From NCBI GenBank assembly GCA_947498845.1, contig CANMLX010000020.1:1-64000 (forward strand): a DNA stretch of 64,000 nucleotides, in the 5' to 3' direction. Source of the DNA: an uncultured Flavobacteriaceae bacterium. GTDB lineage: Bacteria > Bacteroidota > Bacteroidia > Flavobacteriales > Flavobacteriaceae. Under the pieces are notes generated by a model. It made no database searches, was not told the origin of the DNA, and saw only the letters and a program-made list of their open reading frames with translations. Every line of letters starts with the position of its first letter. Within the stretch, counting starts at the first letter, position 1. This document shows positions 18,701 to 26,056 of the stretch, one piece after another. Both the position numbers and the translations under genes were made by a program.

Positions 18701-20054
18701 AAGCATTAGGCCCACTAAATGTCCAGTTATCAATCATAAAAGTTGATCCGTCAGGTCCCGTATTGTCTTTTCTAGAAGCCCAACCATCAAGGTATTCCCA
18801 AGGTTGTCCAGAGCCATCAGTGTTGATGTCACCAAAAACATCTACCACATTAGTATTGAAAAATAATTCTATGGCATCATCGCCGTTAATTGCCGCAGAG
18901 CCAGTAGTAAAATCTGGTGCAAATCCAAAGAAATTAGTGAATCCCGTTTCTTCTGAAGCGATATAGATAAAATCACCAGCAGAAGCCGCACCTGATAACG
19001 TAAATTCTTCACCATCTGTTCCACCTCCGTTATTAGCCGAGCCTATACCATAAGCGCTTAGGTCGGCAATATCATTTACAGCATATAGTTCTATAGCTTT
19101 AGGCACACCACCAGAAAGAGGGCCATCTACTACTCCAGTTATTATTAAATCTGAAGGTGTCGCGGGCGTATCTTCTAAAGTTGTTATATTTTCTGTATTA
19201 CTTGCTGTAGATATATTTCCAGCAGCGTCTGTCGCTACTACAGAAAATGCGTAAGCTGTGTTTGGTGTTAAGCCAGTAACAGTAGTTGAAGTTCCTGTTG
19301 AAGAAGCAATTAATGTTGTACCATCAAAAATTTGGTATGCTGTTACGCCTACATTATCTGTTGCAGCTGTCCAAGATACATCTACAGTAGTTGCTGTAAT
19401 GTTTGAAGCTACTAAATTTGTTGGTGCAGTAGGCGCTTCGGTATCTGGTGTAGAACTACCACCGTAAGTTCCTATTGGGAATGGTGCTGTAGCAGTAGTA
19501 TTTGATGTTTCACCATCCAAAGCATTTGGTCCGCTAAACGTCCAATTAGTTATTGTAAATGTTGTTCCATCTGGTCCTGTAGTATTTATTCTGTATGCCC
19601 AACCATCAAGGTATTCCCAAGGTTGTCCAGAACCATCGGTATTAATATCTCCAAAAACGTCAATAACAACGCCCGATTTAAATAATTCTATAGCATCATC
19701 ACCATTGATATTGGCTGCACTACTTGTGTAGTTGGGAGCAAAACCAAAAAAACTTAAAAATTCTGTACTTTCTGAAGCTATATAAATAAAATCTCCAGCA
19801 GAAGCAGATTCTGCTGGAAGTGTAAATTCCTCACCATCTGTTCCACCACCATTGTTAGCAGATCCAATACTGTAAATACTTAAATCTGCTATGTTTTCTG
19901 TAGCATAAAGTTCAATGCCTTTTGGAGTTCCGCCAGGTAAAGGCCCATCGAAAACACCTGTAATAATAACTTGCGAATACGTTATGAGGGAAAATAGAAG
20001 TGCAAATGCTGTGAAAAGTAGTTGCTTCTTTTTAAAATAAATGTGTTTCATCAT
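15744..20054 (-). CDS. multidomain extracellular nuclease, T9SS exported
   Basis: A 1436-aa surface or secreted protein. Order: signal peptide (1-27); three lamin-tail-like repeats (about 28-200, 300-470 and 475-640), each opening with a variant of VIITGV.DGPL.GG.PK and containing GDDAIELF and DVFGDINTDGSG; an FN3 domain between repeats 1 and 2 (about 205-293); an OB-fold domain (about 655-845); an endonuclease/exonuclease/phosphatase domain (about 855-1165) with TWNIEWFGD, VQEI, GDYNDD and SDHFPV; two SprB-like repeats (about 1165-1305); a Cys-rich patch (CGRADNKVQLCHRG); and a C-terminal T9SS sorting domain (KVSPNPF onward). The catalytic residues are present. Such enzymes degrade extracellular DNA for phosphate or nucleosides. 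It could start at either of two adjacent ATGs. Confidence 0.9.
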   Translation of the reverse strand: MMKHIYFKKKQLLFTAFALLFSLITYSQVIITGVFDGPLPGGTPKGIELYATENIADLSIYSIGSANNGGGTDGEEFTLPAESASAGDFIYIASESTEFLSFFGFAPNYTSSAANINGDDAIELFKSGVVIDVFGDINTDGSGQPWEYLDGWAYRINTTGPDGTTFTITNWTFSGPNALDGETSNTTATAPFPIGTYGGSSTPDTEAPTAPTNLVASNITATTVDVSWTAATDNVGVTAYQIFDGTTLIASSTGTSTTVTGLTPNTAYAFSVVATDAAGNISTASNTENITTLEDTPATPSDLIITGVVDGPLSGGVPKAIELYAVNDIADLSAYGIGSANNGGGTDGEEFTLSGAASAGDFIYIASEETGFTNFFGFAPDFTTGSAAINGDDAIELFFNTNVVDVFGDINTDGSGQPWEYLDGWASRKDNTGPDGSTFMIDNWTFSGPNALDDASDNATAATPFPLGAYGPDLIITGVVDGPLSGGVPKAIEFYATQNITDLSLYGFGVANNGGGTDGQEFTFAGSANAGDFIYVASESTGFTSYFGFAPNFTSSAAGINGDDAIELFYEGEVLDVFGDINTDGSGEAWEYLDGWAYRTNGTGPDGETFVITNWSFSGPNALDGTTTNTTFPIGTYGGGSVSEPLELIPIAEARAEDTLGQVVKITGVLTVADEFSGSAYLQDATGGIAIFDELVHGDGVFKIGDSITVTGTRSAFNDQVQISPVTEVENNGLPNQPITPLTITLSDLANHPGELVTIVNPNFPQPGDILFGNANYVLTDASGSGELRIDNNVEAIVGLGQPETCTEITGIVGRFRDVYQLLPRSASDLSCADIYMPPTPPVVISKEKTLDIVTWNIEWFGDESNSPAAGNPMSDTIQKESVKMVIDSLNADIIAVQEISDDALFAELISELPGYNYILSPAVSRPNDPGVKQKVGFIYDTTTVKVKNTKVLLESIHPLYNGGDASALANYPSTTDRFYASGRLPFLMTADVKIDGATEAYNFVALHARANSSNDPQSRYDMRKYDVEVLKDSLDTQYPAANIILLGDYNDDVDETVADVTTTVSTYDDYVMDTTNYNIVTGALSAAGFRSFVSRENMIDHIALSNELNDNYLSQSERVHYEFYNSTYTRTTSDHFPVSARLQLKPLTLEALTITDIACFGASNGIAEISVSGGIAPYTYVLNDETIVSGTIENLNQGTYTMTITDAIGTSISEVFTIVDAPELDISTTEDATVFFGYESQACTTISVTDVVGGIAPYTYEWSTSDTTKTLEVRPNETTTYTVTVTDANGCSKEASVTVTVIDVTCGRADNKVQLCHRGRTICVNKRAVPFLLARGAYLGTCNANDIRPRVRFKVSPNPFVDNTNVVFNSNVETTVKLKLFDARGQLVKSSEHLISKGKSKIPLDISDLRCGFYYLKTIINNYETRTRVLVKRYK

Positions 20055-20298
20055 TATTTAGATTTGAATTAATTGTCACTAAAATTAAGTGCCTTGTTTT
20101 AATAGAATCTATAGGGATAATTAATAAAACATTAGGTTTTTCCTTGAATAAAGCCTTAAAATTTAAAGGTTTATTAACCTAAGTATTGCTTTTTATTTGA
20201 AAACTGAAAATTCCAGAAAATATACGCTCTAATTTCATCATAAAATTCTATAACATAGCGTCTGAATGCTTTTTAAATGTACGAATAATCTTCTTTTG
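20055..20298. other. intergenic region upstream of nuclease gene
   Basis: 244 bp between the MeaB stop and the nuclease start, AT-rich, presumably holding the nuclease promoter. I could not pick a convincing -7 box. Confidence 0.4.
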
Positions 20299-21348
20299 TT
20301 AAATGTTTTTTGATGAAAATTTTTGAAGTAGATATTCGGCAGCTGCAAAAGCGGTCGTTTTATTTGTTTCAACACGTTTAAGTTGTTCTTGAAAAGCCTC
20401 TTTAATTTCGGAGTGATTAAAGAAATTAGATTTTAAATGATGCTCTATAGTTTGCACGAGCCAAAATTTATTTTGTGCTTTTCGTTTTGATAGGAAATGA
20501 TTGTTTTTTGTTGTTAAAGCACTATATTCGGTAATCATTTCCCATATGTTTTCTATACCTTTTTGCTCTAAAGCACTGCAAGTTGTTACTCTAGGAAGCC
20601 ATCCAGATGGTTTTTTGGGGTAGAGGTGAAGTGCTTTGTTAAATTCGGCTTTAGCTAATTCGGCAGGTTTAACGTTAGTGCCATCTGCTTTAGTTATGGT
20701 AATAGCATCTGCCATTTCTATAATGCCCCGCTTTATACCTTGTAGTTCGTCGCCTGCACCAGCTAATTTTAATAGTAAAAAGAAATCTACCATGCTATGT
20801 ACGGCAGTTTCACTTTGTCCTACACCTACGGTTTCTATAATAATAACATCAAAACCTGCAGCTTCACACAGTGTAATGGTTTCCCGCGTTTTTCTTGCGA
20901 CACCACCTAAGGTTTCTCCTGATGCTGAGGGACGAATAAATACCTGTTCATGTTTGGCTAATGTTGGCATTCTGGTTTTATCACCTAAAATGCTACCTTT
21001 AGTAACAGAACTACTGGGATCTACAGCTAAAACAGCAATACGCTTACCTTGTTGTAATACATAAGAACCTAAACGTTCTATAAATGTGCTTTTGCCTACT
21101 CCTGGTACTCCTGTAATACCTATGCGTATGGAAGGTTTAGTATGTAATATACATGTTTTTAATATGGTGTTGGCCTTTTGGGAATGCTTTGTATTTGTAC
21201 TTTCAACCAACGTAATGGCTTGACTTAAACAACGTCTGTCTTTATTTAAAATCCCTTTAATTAAAGCATCTGTATTTAATTGTTTTTTCTGTTTGGATTT
21301 AAAGCGAGATATAGATGTGTTGTTGGTGAATTCTGGTTGAGAAGTCAT
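20299..21348 (-). CDS. meaB: methylmalonyl-CoA mutase-associated GTPase MeaB
   Basis: A 349-aa G3E-type P-loop GTPase that protects and reloads methylmalonyl-CoA mutase with adenosylcobalamin. Visible motifs: Walker A GVPGVGKS (80-87), VDPSSSVTKGSILGDKTRM, RPSASGETLGGVARKT, IIIETVGVGQSE (switch/Walker B region) and TKADG for guanine recognition. All are standard for MeaB/ArgK. The mutase subunits are encoded at 51.6-56.5 kb in this window, so the chaperone is not in the same operon. Confidence 0.95.
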   Translation of the reverse strand: MTSQPEFTNNTSISRFKSKQKKQLNTDALIKGILNKDRRCLSQAITLVESTNTKHSQKANTILKTCILHTKPSIRIGITGVPGVGKSTFIERLGSYVLQQGKRIAVLAVDPSSSVTKGSILGDKTRMPTLAKHEQVFIRPSASGETLGGVARKTRETITLCEAAGFDVIIIETVGVGQSETAVHSMVDFFLLLKLAGAGDELQGIKRGIIEMADAITITKADGTNVKPAELAKAEFNKALHLYPKKPSGWLPRVTTCSALEQKGIENIWEMITEYSALTTKNNHFLSKRKAQNKFWLVQTIEHHLKSNFFNHSEIKEAFQEQLKRVETNKTTAFAAAEYLLQKFSSKNI

Positions 21349-21459
21349 TGTTGTTTGGTTTGAGGTTGTCTGGCTTTATTATACAAAAACAGTTTGAACT
21401 CTAAATTTAGTAAATAGAAATTAATAATGGCTATTTATGTTTGTAGTTTGGGTAGCGTA

Positions 21460-21517
21460 GATAGGATGTTGAATAGGTTTTAAGGTCAGATTATCAAACA
21501 CTTAATAGCTATTTTTA
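21460..21517. repeat. 58-bp intergenic element, copy 1
   Basis: Starts GATAGGATGTT and ends TTAATAGCTATTTTTA, with a CAAACAC-like block between. A second copy with the same ends and nearly the same spacing is at 22358-22414. Each lies just downstream of a solitary minus-strand gene. Confidence 0.55.
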
Positions 21518-21535
21518 CATTGTAAGTAAACGTAT

Positions 21536-21940
21536 TTATTCTTTTTCTTTTCCGAAATACTGTTCTTCAGTTTGGTATTCAAATGATTTTAATCCGAAGT
21601 ATTCTTTCATTCCACCAATTTTTCTGTAAAAAACAATTGTTCCGTATTTGATAGGAAGAGTTTTAACAAACAAATCCGAGAAGTTGCCGTAACCAGAATA
21701 ATCGTGAGAATCATATTCAAATACTTGGAATCTAAATTTACAGACAGGCGATTCACCTCGTTGTCCAATATAAATTGGAACAAACCAAATCCAACTAAAT
21801 CCAATGATAAGAATAGATAACATTATTTTTGAAACCAATCGCTTAATATCCTTAGTTCGTTTATAGCTTTTTATGCTCCAAATTAAATAAACAATTAGTG
21901 CCAAAGTTATAAATACAAATATCAATTCAGGTCTTTCCAT
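21536..21940 (-). CDS. small membrane protein, unknown function
   Basis: A 134-aa protein with two predicted membrane helices (about 7-22, LIFVFITLALIVYLIW, and 38-58, VSKIMLSILIIGFSWIWFV) separated by a basic loop, then a hydrophilic C-terminal domain rich in Tyr and Phe. No family recognised. It is a solitary gene in repeat-rich DNA, with a copy of the 58-bp element immediately after its stop. Confidence 0.65.
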   Translation of the reverse strand: MERPELIFVFITLALIVYLIWSIKSYKRTKDIKRLVSKIMLSILIIGFSWIWFVPIYIGQRGESPVCKFRFQVFEYDSHDYSGYGNFSDLFVKTLPIKYGTIVFYRKIGGMKEYFGLKSFEYQTEEQYFGKEKE

Positions 21941-22231
21941 AACTTCAACGTGAGTTTCTATGTTAAAATCGCTGACAATAAGAATCTTACTTACGATTTA
22001 ACTCAATAAAATTGTTGTCATTGGTACATTATCAAAAACAAAATATATTTTGTTGAAGATACAAAGCTAAGCTTTTGAGGAAGAATCTACTCTAAATGAG
22101 ATTTCTCGTCGCTCGTTCCTCTCTCTTTCAAAATGACATAGTGTTAAAAATCAACAACATAATTATAAAAAATCAAATTAAGTTACGTCGAGCTCACCTT
22201 TAACTTTAGCTAAAAAATAATATTATTTTAT

Positions 22232-22322
22232 TGAGTTAATAATAGGAGACTTGCTATGTACCTCTACCATTCGTTGAGTAGTACTTAAAAGTATTATACT
22301 ATAACTCGATATTATTAACTCA
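22232..22322. repeat. 91-bp inverted repeat, 13-bp perfect arms
   Basis: TGAGTTAATAATA at 22232-22244 pairs with TATTATTAACTCA at 22310-22322. A second nested hairpin (around GAGTAGTACTT / AGTATTATACTA) lies inside. The size and terminal repeats would suit a small non-autonomous element, but no target duplication was established. Confidence 0.6.
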
Positions 22323-22357
22323 CAATCTGTACTAGTTACAAACTAGAGCTAGTATGA

Positions 22358-22414
22358 GATAGGATGTTAAACACACTGTAAGTCGCCGCATCGCATGCTT
22401 ACTAGCTATTTTTA
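22358..22414. repeat. 58-bp intergenic element, copy 2
   Basis: Starts GATAGGATGTT and ends TTACTAGCTATTTTTA; see the copy at 21460-21517. The middle is diverged. Confidence 0.55.
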
Positions 22415-22433
22415 TACTCCTTGTTTGGTACTA

Positions 22434-23123
22434 TTATTTTAATCTTCTCATTTCTAAAGTGCTTAAATTAATTGCCGTGAAAACGAAAAAATAGGGTTCT
22501 TTTAAATTATTATTTAGAATAAACATTCCGTCTGCGTTATCTTGTATTTTCCCAATTAATATATAGTCGTTACCTATTGAAATCGTTGTTTTATTCTCAA
22601 AAAGAGAAGAAATTCTAAAAGTAACGCCATTACTGGTAGCAAAAATATGGGTAGCATAATCACAACTATCCTTTTTTATATCCGTAACTTTAACTTTGAT
22701 AGTTTCATATATAAAATTGAAATGTTTTTTGTTGTCGGATAAACGATTCCCAATCAATTCTTTAGTTTTAATTGAATCTATTTCTGCTTGTTTTATGTAT
22801 GTCTTTTCGATTGATTGTTGAGTGACTTCCGAAAATATTTTTTTAAACTCGCAGCAATTGCTTCTAAGAGTTTTAAATATTTTATGTTCATATTCTTCAA
22901 CTCCCATATTTTTTATGAGCAAAGAATCACTTTTGGATAATTTATAGGCATTATTACATTCTTTAAGTTTAATTCCTAAATCATCTAAATTTTTATATGA
23001 ATTAATGTTCCCTATACAATCGCAAAACACGGGTTCTACTTTTTGAATAAGACCATCAATTTCTTGTGCGTGAGCAATTCCAAAAGCCATTAGAAATATA
23101 AAGATGTAACTAAGTTTTTTCAT
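22434..23123 (-). CDS. secreted protein of unknown function
   Basis: A 229-aa exported protein with a clear signal peptide (MKKLSYIFIFLMAFGIAHAQ). The first half is helical with paired Cys residues (FCDCIGN, NCCEFKK) and the second half is beta-rich and could be an OB-like fold (KVKVTDIKKD, TFRISSLFENKTTISIGNDYILIGK). No family recognised. It starts 14 bp after a decayed Rhs core fragment on the same strand but has a Sec signal, so it is not an Rhs tip or a typical cytoplasmic immunity protein. Confidence 0.65.
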   Translation of the reverse strand: MKKLSYIFIFLMAFGIAHAQEIDGLIQKVEPVFCDCIGNINSYKNLDDLGIKLKECNNAYKLSKSDSLLIKNMGVEEYEHKIFKTLRSNCCEFKKIFSEVTQQSIEKTYIKQAEIDSIKTKELIGNRLSDNKKHFNFIYETIKVKVTDIKKDSCDYATHIFATSNGVTFRISSLFENKTTISIGNDYILIGKIQDNADGMFILNNNLKEPYFFVFTAINLSTLEMRRLK

Positions 23124-23136
23124 TGTGTCTAACTAA

Positions 23137-23330
23137 AAAGGTAGTAACGTTTTACTGCCTTCAATGTTACGAACATTTGCGTATATATCCAACCAGCCAC
23201 TATATCATCTGGTACATCTCATTAAAGGTATACTAAACCTTTGATGTTCTGTCTTCAAACTTTTATACTTTTTTCATCATAGACTAGTACAGGAGCACCC
23301 AGATAATTGCAGGTATATAAAAGTAAACTT
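23137..23330 (-). pseudogene. decayed Rhs core fragment
   Basis: The minus strand at 23139-23192 reads DIYANVRNIEGSKTLLPF followed by a stop, matching DIYGTIRNIEGSKTFIPF of the intact Rhs protein. Weaker matches extend upstream to about 23330 (codons equivalent to LDYLGTPV and following, DNA block ATAATTGCAGGTAT against GTAATCGCAGGCAA). It marks a third place where an Rhs core-to-tip junction once existed. Confidence 0.75.
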
Positions 23331-23410
23331 ATTAGGTAGGAAAAAAGCAGCTACATCTCTCTAGCCGTTCTTTATATTTTTATCATTTCTTATCGCTTAC
23401 TCAGAACAGG

Positions 23411-23427
23411 TACTAGTTACAAACTAG
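23411..23427. repeat. short palindrome TACTAGTTACAAACTAG
   Basis: Arms CTAGTT / AACTAG with loop ACA, identical to 22330-22346. Both lie in the accessory region beside solitary genes. Confidence 0.55.
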
Positions 23428-23622
23428 CACCAGCGGGGGGATAAATACTTCGGGGAGTGGGTAGAAACCAAAAAAACACCAAAAACGCCCGTAAACCACA
23501 GCCCGTAAGCGTTTATCGTGATTTATATAATTGTTAATAACTTTTTGGATTTACAACTGAAATAACACAAAAAGTAAGTTTTTTCATGAAAAAATAAGCT
23601 TTACGCTACTTTTTATCTAAAC

Positions 23623-23656
23623 AAAAAACAGCTACAAATTTATGTAACTGTTTTTT
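23623..23656 (-). terminator. intrinsic terminator after immunity gene
   Basis: Stem AAAAAACAG / CTGTTTTTT, extended by TACA / TGTA across one mismatch, loop AATTTA. On the minus strand it ends in a U run about 60 bp past the stop at 23719. Confidence 0.7.
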
Positions 23657-23718
23657 TTAGTTTTTTTACTGCCACGAAGCACAGCTTCGAGGTAGCTGAG
23701 GAAGTCATAAGAATATGA

Positions 23719-24324
23719 TTAATAAACAAACTTAATTATATCAATTAATTCTTCCTTAGTCATGAAACTATTAAAAAACTCTTCTAATGTGTGTACTTTA
23801 GTTATTTCATCAAAATATTCCTCATGGTCTGTTCCATATACTATTGGGTTCTCTGGGTTTGGATCTGTAAGACAGATAAAATAATGATCGGGATAACCAT
23901 ATGAATATCCAATAATCATTAAATCCATTTCTTTTCCATCAATAATCTCCCTAAAACTATCCTCTTCCCATTCTCCATCCCATTCTTCATAATCATCAGT
24001 ACCTTCTTTAAAAGGAGTAAAAACTTGATTTTTAAAAAAAACTTGCCCAAAGGCTTCTTCAGTATTCTTATAGTAATGATTAATCATTTCATCATAGAAT
24101 AGCTCTTTGTTAGATTCAAGTAAACTTTGATTCTTTTTTATAAAATCCCCAAATCCATAAATAGGTTCAATGTCTTCTTTTCTTGAGCAAGGGGTATCTT
24201 TTTTCTTAGGGTAAAGCACAGTGTTGAAAGAAATAGCTTTTAAATCTTCTTCTAGAGAAGAGCCTTTCACATTATCTATATTACCTCCTAATAATTTAAT
24301 TCTATTTAATATGTCTTGTTTCAT
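23719..24324 (-). CDS. SMI1/KNR4-like immunity protein
   Basis: A 201-aa soluble acidic protein. The C-terminal half carries a pattern typical of SUKH (SMI1/KNR4) immunity proteins: DLMIIGYSYGYPDHYFICL, then IVYGTDHEEYFDEI and an FFNSFM end. SUKH proteins neutralise nuclease tips of polymorphic toxins by direct binding. Its ATG overlaps the stop of the toxin-tip relic immediately upstream (TAATG), so it was the partner of that tip and has been retained as an orphan immunity gene. Assignment to the superfamily is by pattern, not by search. Confidence 0.7.
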   Translation of the reverse strand: MKQDILNRIKLLGGNIDNVKGSSLEEDLKAISFNTVLYPKKKDTPCSRKEDIEPIYGFGDFIKKNQSLLESNKELFYDEMINHYYKNTEEAFGQVFFKNQVFTPFKEGTDDYEEWDGEWEEDSFREIIDGKEMDLMIIGYSYGYPDHYFICLTDPNPENPIVYGTDHEEYFDEITKVHTLEEFFNSFMTKEELIDIIKFVY

Positions 24325-24452
24325 TAATGAGAACCTTTTAAACGCATGTGTGTATTGTGATGTTTTTTAATAATAGCTTTAGCTTCTGCTTTTGTAGTTG
24401 CTCCTTTCAAGTCTTTTATTAATCTTTTATGGAAATTTGAAGATGCGGGGCC
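24324..24452 (-). pseudogene. orphan Rhs toxin-tip C terminus
   Basis: An open frame of 42 codons on the minus strand, from GPASSNFHKRL to the end HHNTHMRLKGSH, then TAA overlapping the ATG of the immunity gene at 24324. It has no start codon, Rhs core or signal of its own. Composition (Lys-rich, HHN...H motif) suits the last part of a nuclease tip. Upstream of 24452 the homology is lost in A/T-rich sequence, so only the final segment survived an earlier displacement. Confidence 0.65.
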
Positions 24453-24542
24453 TAAAAACAGCCTTTTTAGACTTAAAAACACCACTTTTTAACATGAAAA
24501 CGAACTTTTAAAACACAAAATGAACGTTGAAATTGTAGCGCA

Positions 24543-25016
24543 TCAGGTTTCTGCAATTCCCCCTATTTTAATTTTCAATGAAGATACATCAATGTGAATT
24601 TCAAGACCATGTTCTCTATCAATTTCAGAATAATGTATAGGTATTCTAATGATTGTATTTTCAGAAATTCTAATATAATTTACATCTTTTAAATACTGAA
24701 AATGTTCTTCCGCATCATTAATCTTGGGTATTCCCTCTTTATTTTGATACAATTTGGAAAATCGTTCGTAAGATTTAATTTTTATATCTTTTACTAACAT
24801 ACCTATGTTCTCCATAAATTTTGAATAAGAAGAATAAAAAATATCTAATTGGTCTTTTGTAGGGGGAAATTCTAATTCTTCACCGTCTTCGTCATATTCA
24901 TCACCAAGGAAAATGGTGATATTCTTATCAAAAAACAAGTCACTTTTAAATTCTATCTCGGCTGAAAATCCTGCCCAATCTTCTTCTACTTCCCCCCATT
25001 TTGTATGATTAGTCAT
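24543..25016 (-). CDS. probable immunity protein for the WHH tip
   Basis: A 157-aa acidic protein, start at 25016 (MTNHTKWGEVEEDW) rather than the in-frame ATG at 25025 because 25016 gives the TAATG coupling to the upstream toxin tip. Residues FKSDLFFDKNITIFLGDEYD suggest a beta-sandwich opening like DUF6985-type immunity proteins, but that family call is weak. Position directly behind an Rhs tip with overlapping stop and start is the main evidence that it is the cognate inhibitor. Confidence 0.65.
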   Translation of the reverse strand: MTNHTKWGEVEEDWAGFSAEIEFKSDLFFDKNITIFLGDEYDEDGEELEFPPTKDQLDIFYSSYSKFMENIGMLVKDIKIKSYERFSKLYQNKEGIPKINDAEEHFQYLKDVNYIRISENTIIRIPIHYSEIDREHGLEIHIDVSSLKIKIGGIAET

Positions 25017-25642
25017 TATCCACAAGTTATTTTTTTCTTTTTGTTTTTTCTAGGTTTTGTTCGCCATCCTTGTTCGTGAGCTTTCATTTTAGCTTCATAA
25101 GTATCGTACTTTACTCCAAAATGATCTGCAAATTGCCCAGCAGAACCTTTATGAGGATACCTAGCTTCGTGAGCTTCTGTTGTAACCAATTCCATAGTAG
25201 ATTTTCCTGTTTTTGAATCGAAATCATGGACATGATGCCATGTGTATCCGTCTGCATCAGCTTTACTTATTCCCGATTCACTATATGCTCTAGTAAAATC
25301 AGAACCTCTATCACCAGTAAGGACTATTTCAACAATGTTTTTTTGACTTCCCGATACAGGGAAAAGATCAGGGCTACCTGCAAAGCTAACATCGGTAGGT
25401 ATCGGCATCAAACCGAACACATCAATAAATTTATTGGAATTTCTAACGTAGGAATAAAAATTGGCTTCTCCTGAACTCAGTCTTATAGGATCCTGCGATA
25501 TATAAGTTCCATTTTCAGGCGAGTAATACCTAAATCGATTATAATAGAGTCCAGTTTCTACATCTTCATATTGTCCTTGGTATCTGAAAGGTATGAACGT
25601 TTTACTGCCTTCAATGTTACGAATAGTTCCGTAGATATCCAA
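25016..25642 (-). pseudogene. orphan Rhs core end plus WHH-type nuclease tip
   Basis: A displaced C-terminal module of 208 codons. Its first 65 residues repeat the end of the Rhs core (DIYGTIRNIEGSKTFIPFRY, then GLYYNRFRYY and SQDPIRL). The tip then differs completely and contains GYTWHHVHDFDSKTG and TTEAHEARYPHKGS, the pattern of WHH nucleases of the HNH/EndoVII fold. The only in-frame start is a TTG (25642). Just upstream the codon that is TGG in the intact Rhs gene has become TGA, and homology to the core ends near 25700. The module is therefore likely silent unless recombined onto the full Rhs gene at 26057. Confidence 0.8.
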
Positions 25643-25742
25643 CTCACAATCTCAGACTTTTGTGCCTTGCTCGTTATAAGCTTGTACGGGTGTTAATCAA
25701 TACGAAAACATTACGTTTTCTCAAAAGAACCATTTTACTCCA

Positions 25743-26054
25743 TTACCGAATATAAGCATCAAGCAATTGATAGTTTTTAAAATAGGAAACAATTCGATTT
25801 AAGACATTTTCTTTTTCTTCATCAGTAATAATCTGTCCAGAGTCCCACTGAGTTAAAGAATTTTTAAAAATTGATCCATTTCTGATTTGAATTTCAACAA
25901 TAACAGCCCTGTCATTAAAAATATCGTAATAAAACAATTGCTCTCCGCGATGCAAAACTTTTATTTTGTATTTATTATCCGTATTGTTTTCTATCATGGC
26001 GCCAGTAGATTTATCCGACTTCAATTCTAATAAATAAGATTTATCCCAACTCAT
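25743..26054 (-). CDS. putative immunity protein for the Rhs effector
   Basis: A 103-aa soluble protein (start MSWDKSYLLEL) placed 2 bp after the stop of the full-length Rhs toxin gene on the same strand. That position is the usual place for the cognate immunity gene. The sequence is beta-rich at the N terminus and ends in an amphipathic helix (VLNRIVSYFKNYQLLDAY). No family recognised. Confidence 0.65.
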   Translation of the reverse strand: MSWDKSYLLELKSDKSTGAMIENNTDNKYKIKVLHRGEQLFYYDIFNDRAVIVEIQIRNGSIFKNSLTQWDSGQIITDEEKENVLNRIVSYFKNYQLLDAYIR

Positions 26055-26056
26055 AT

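Larger units (their letters stand above)
21941..22433. other. repeat-rich intergenic region
   Basis: About 490 bp with no gene. It contains a fragment beginning GAGATTTCTC and ending AAATGACA (22098-22138) that resembles interspersed intergenic repeats of flavobacteria, a 91-bp inverted repeat (22232-22322, arms TGAGTTAATAATA / TATTATTAACTCA), a small palindrome TACTAGTTACAAACTAG (22330-22346, also at 23411-23427) and the second 58-bp element (22358-22414). It looks like an accumulation site for short non-coding elements. Confidence 0.6.

Noticed and set aside
18140..19965. Three DNA repeats that could be a repeat array or CRISPR-like element
   Set aside because: They are the coding repeats of the lamin-tail-like domains of the nuclease gene, about 170 codons each.
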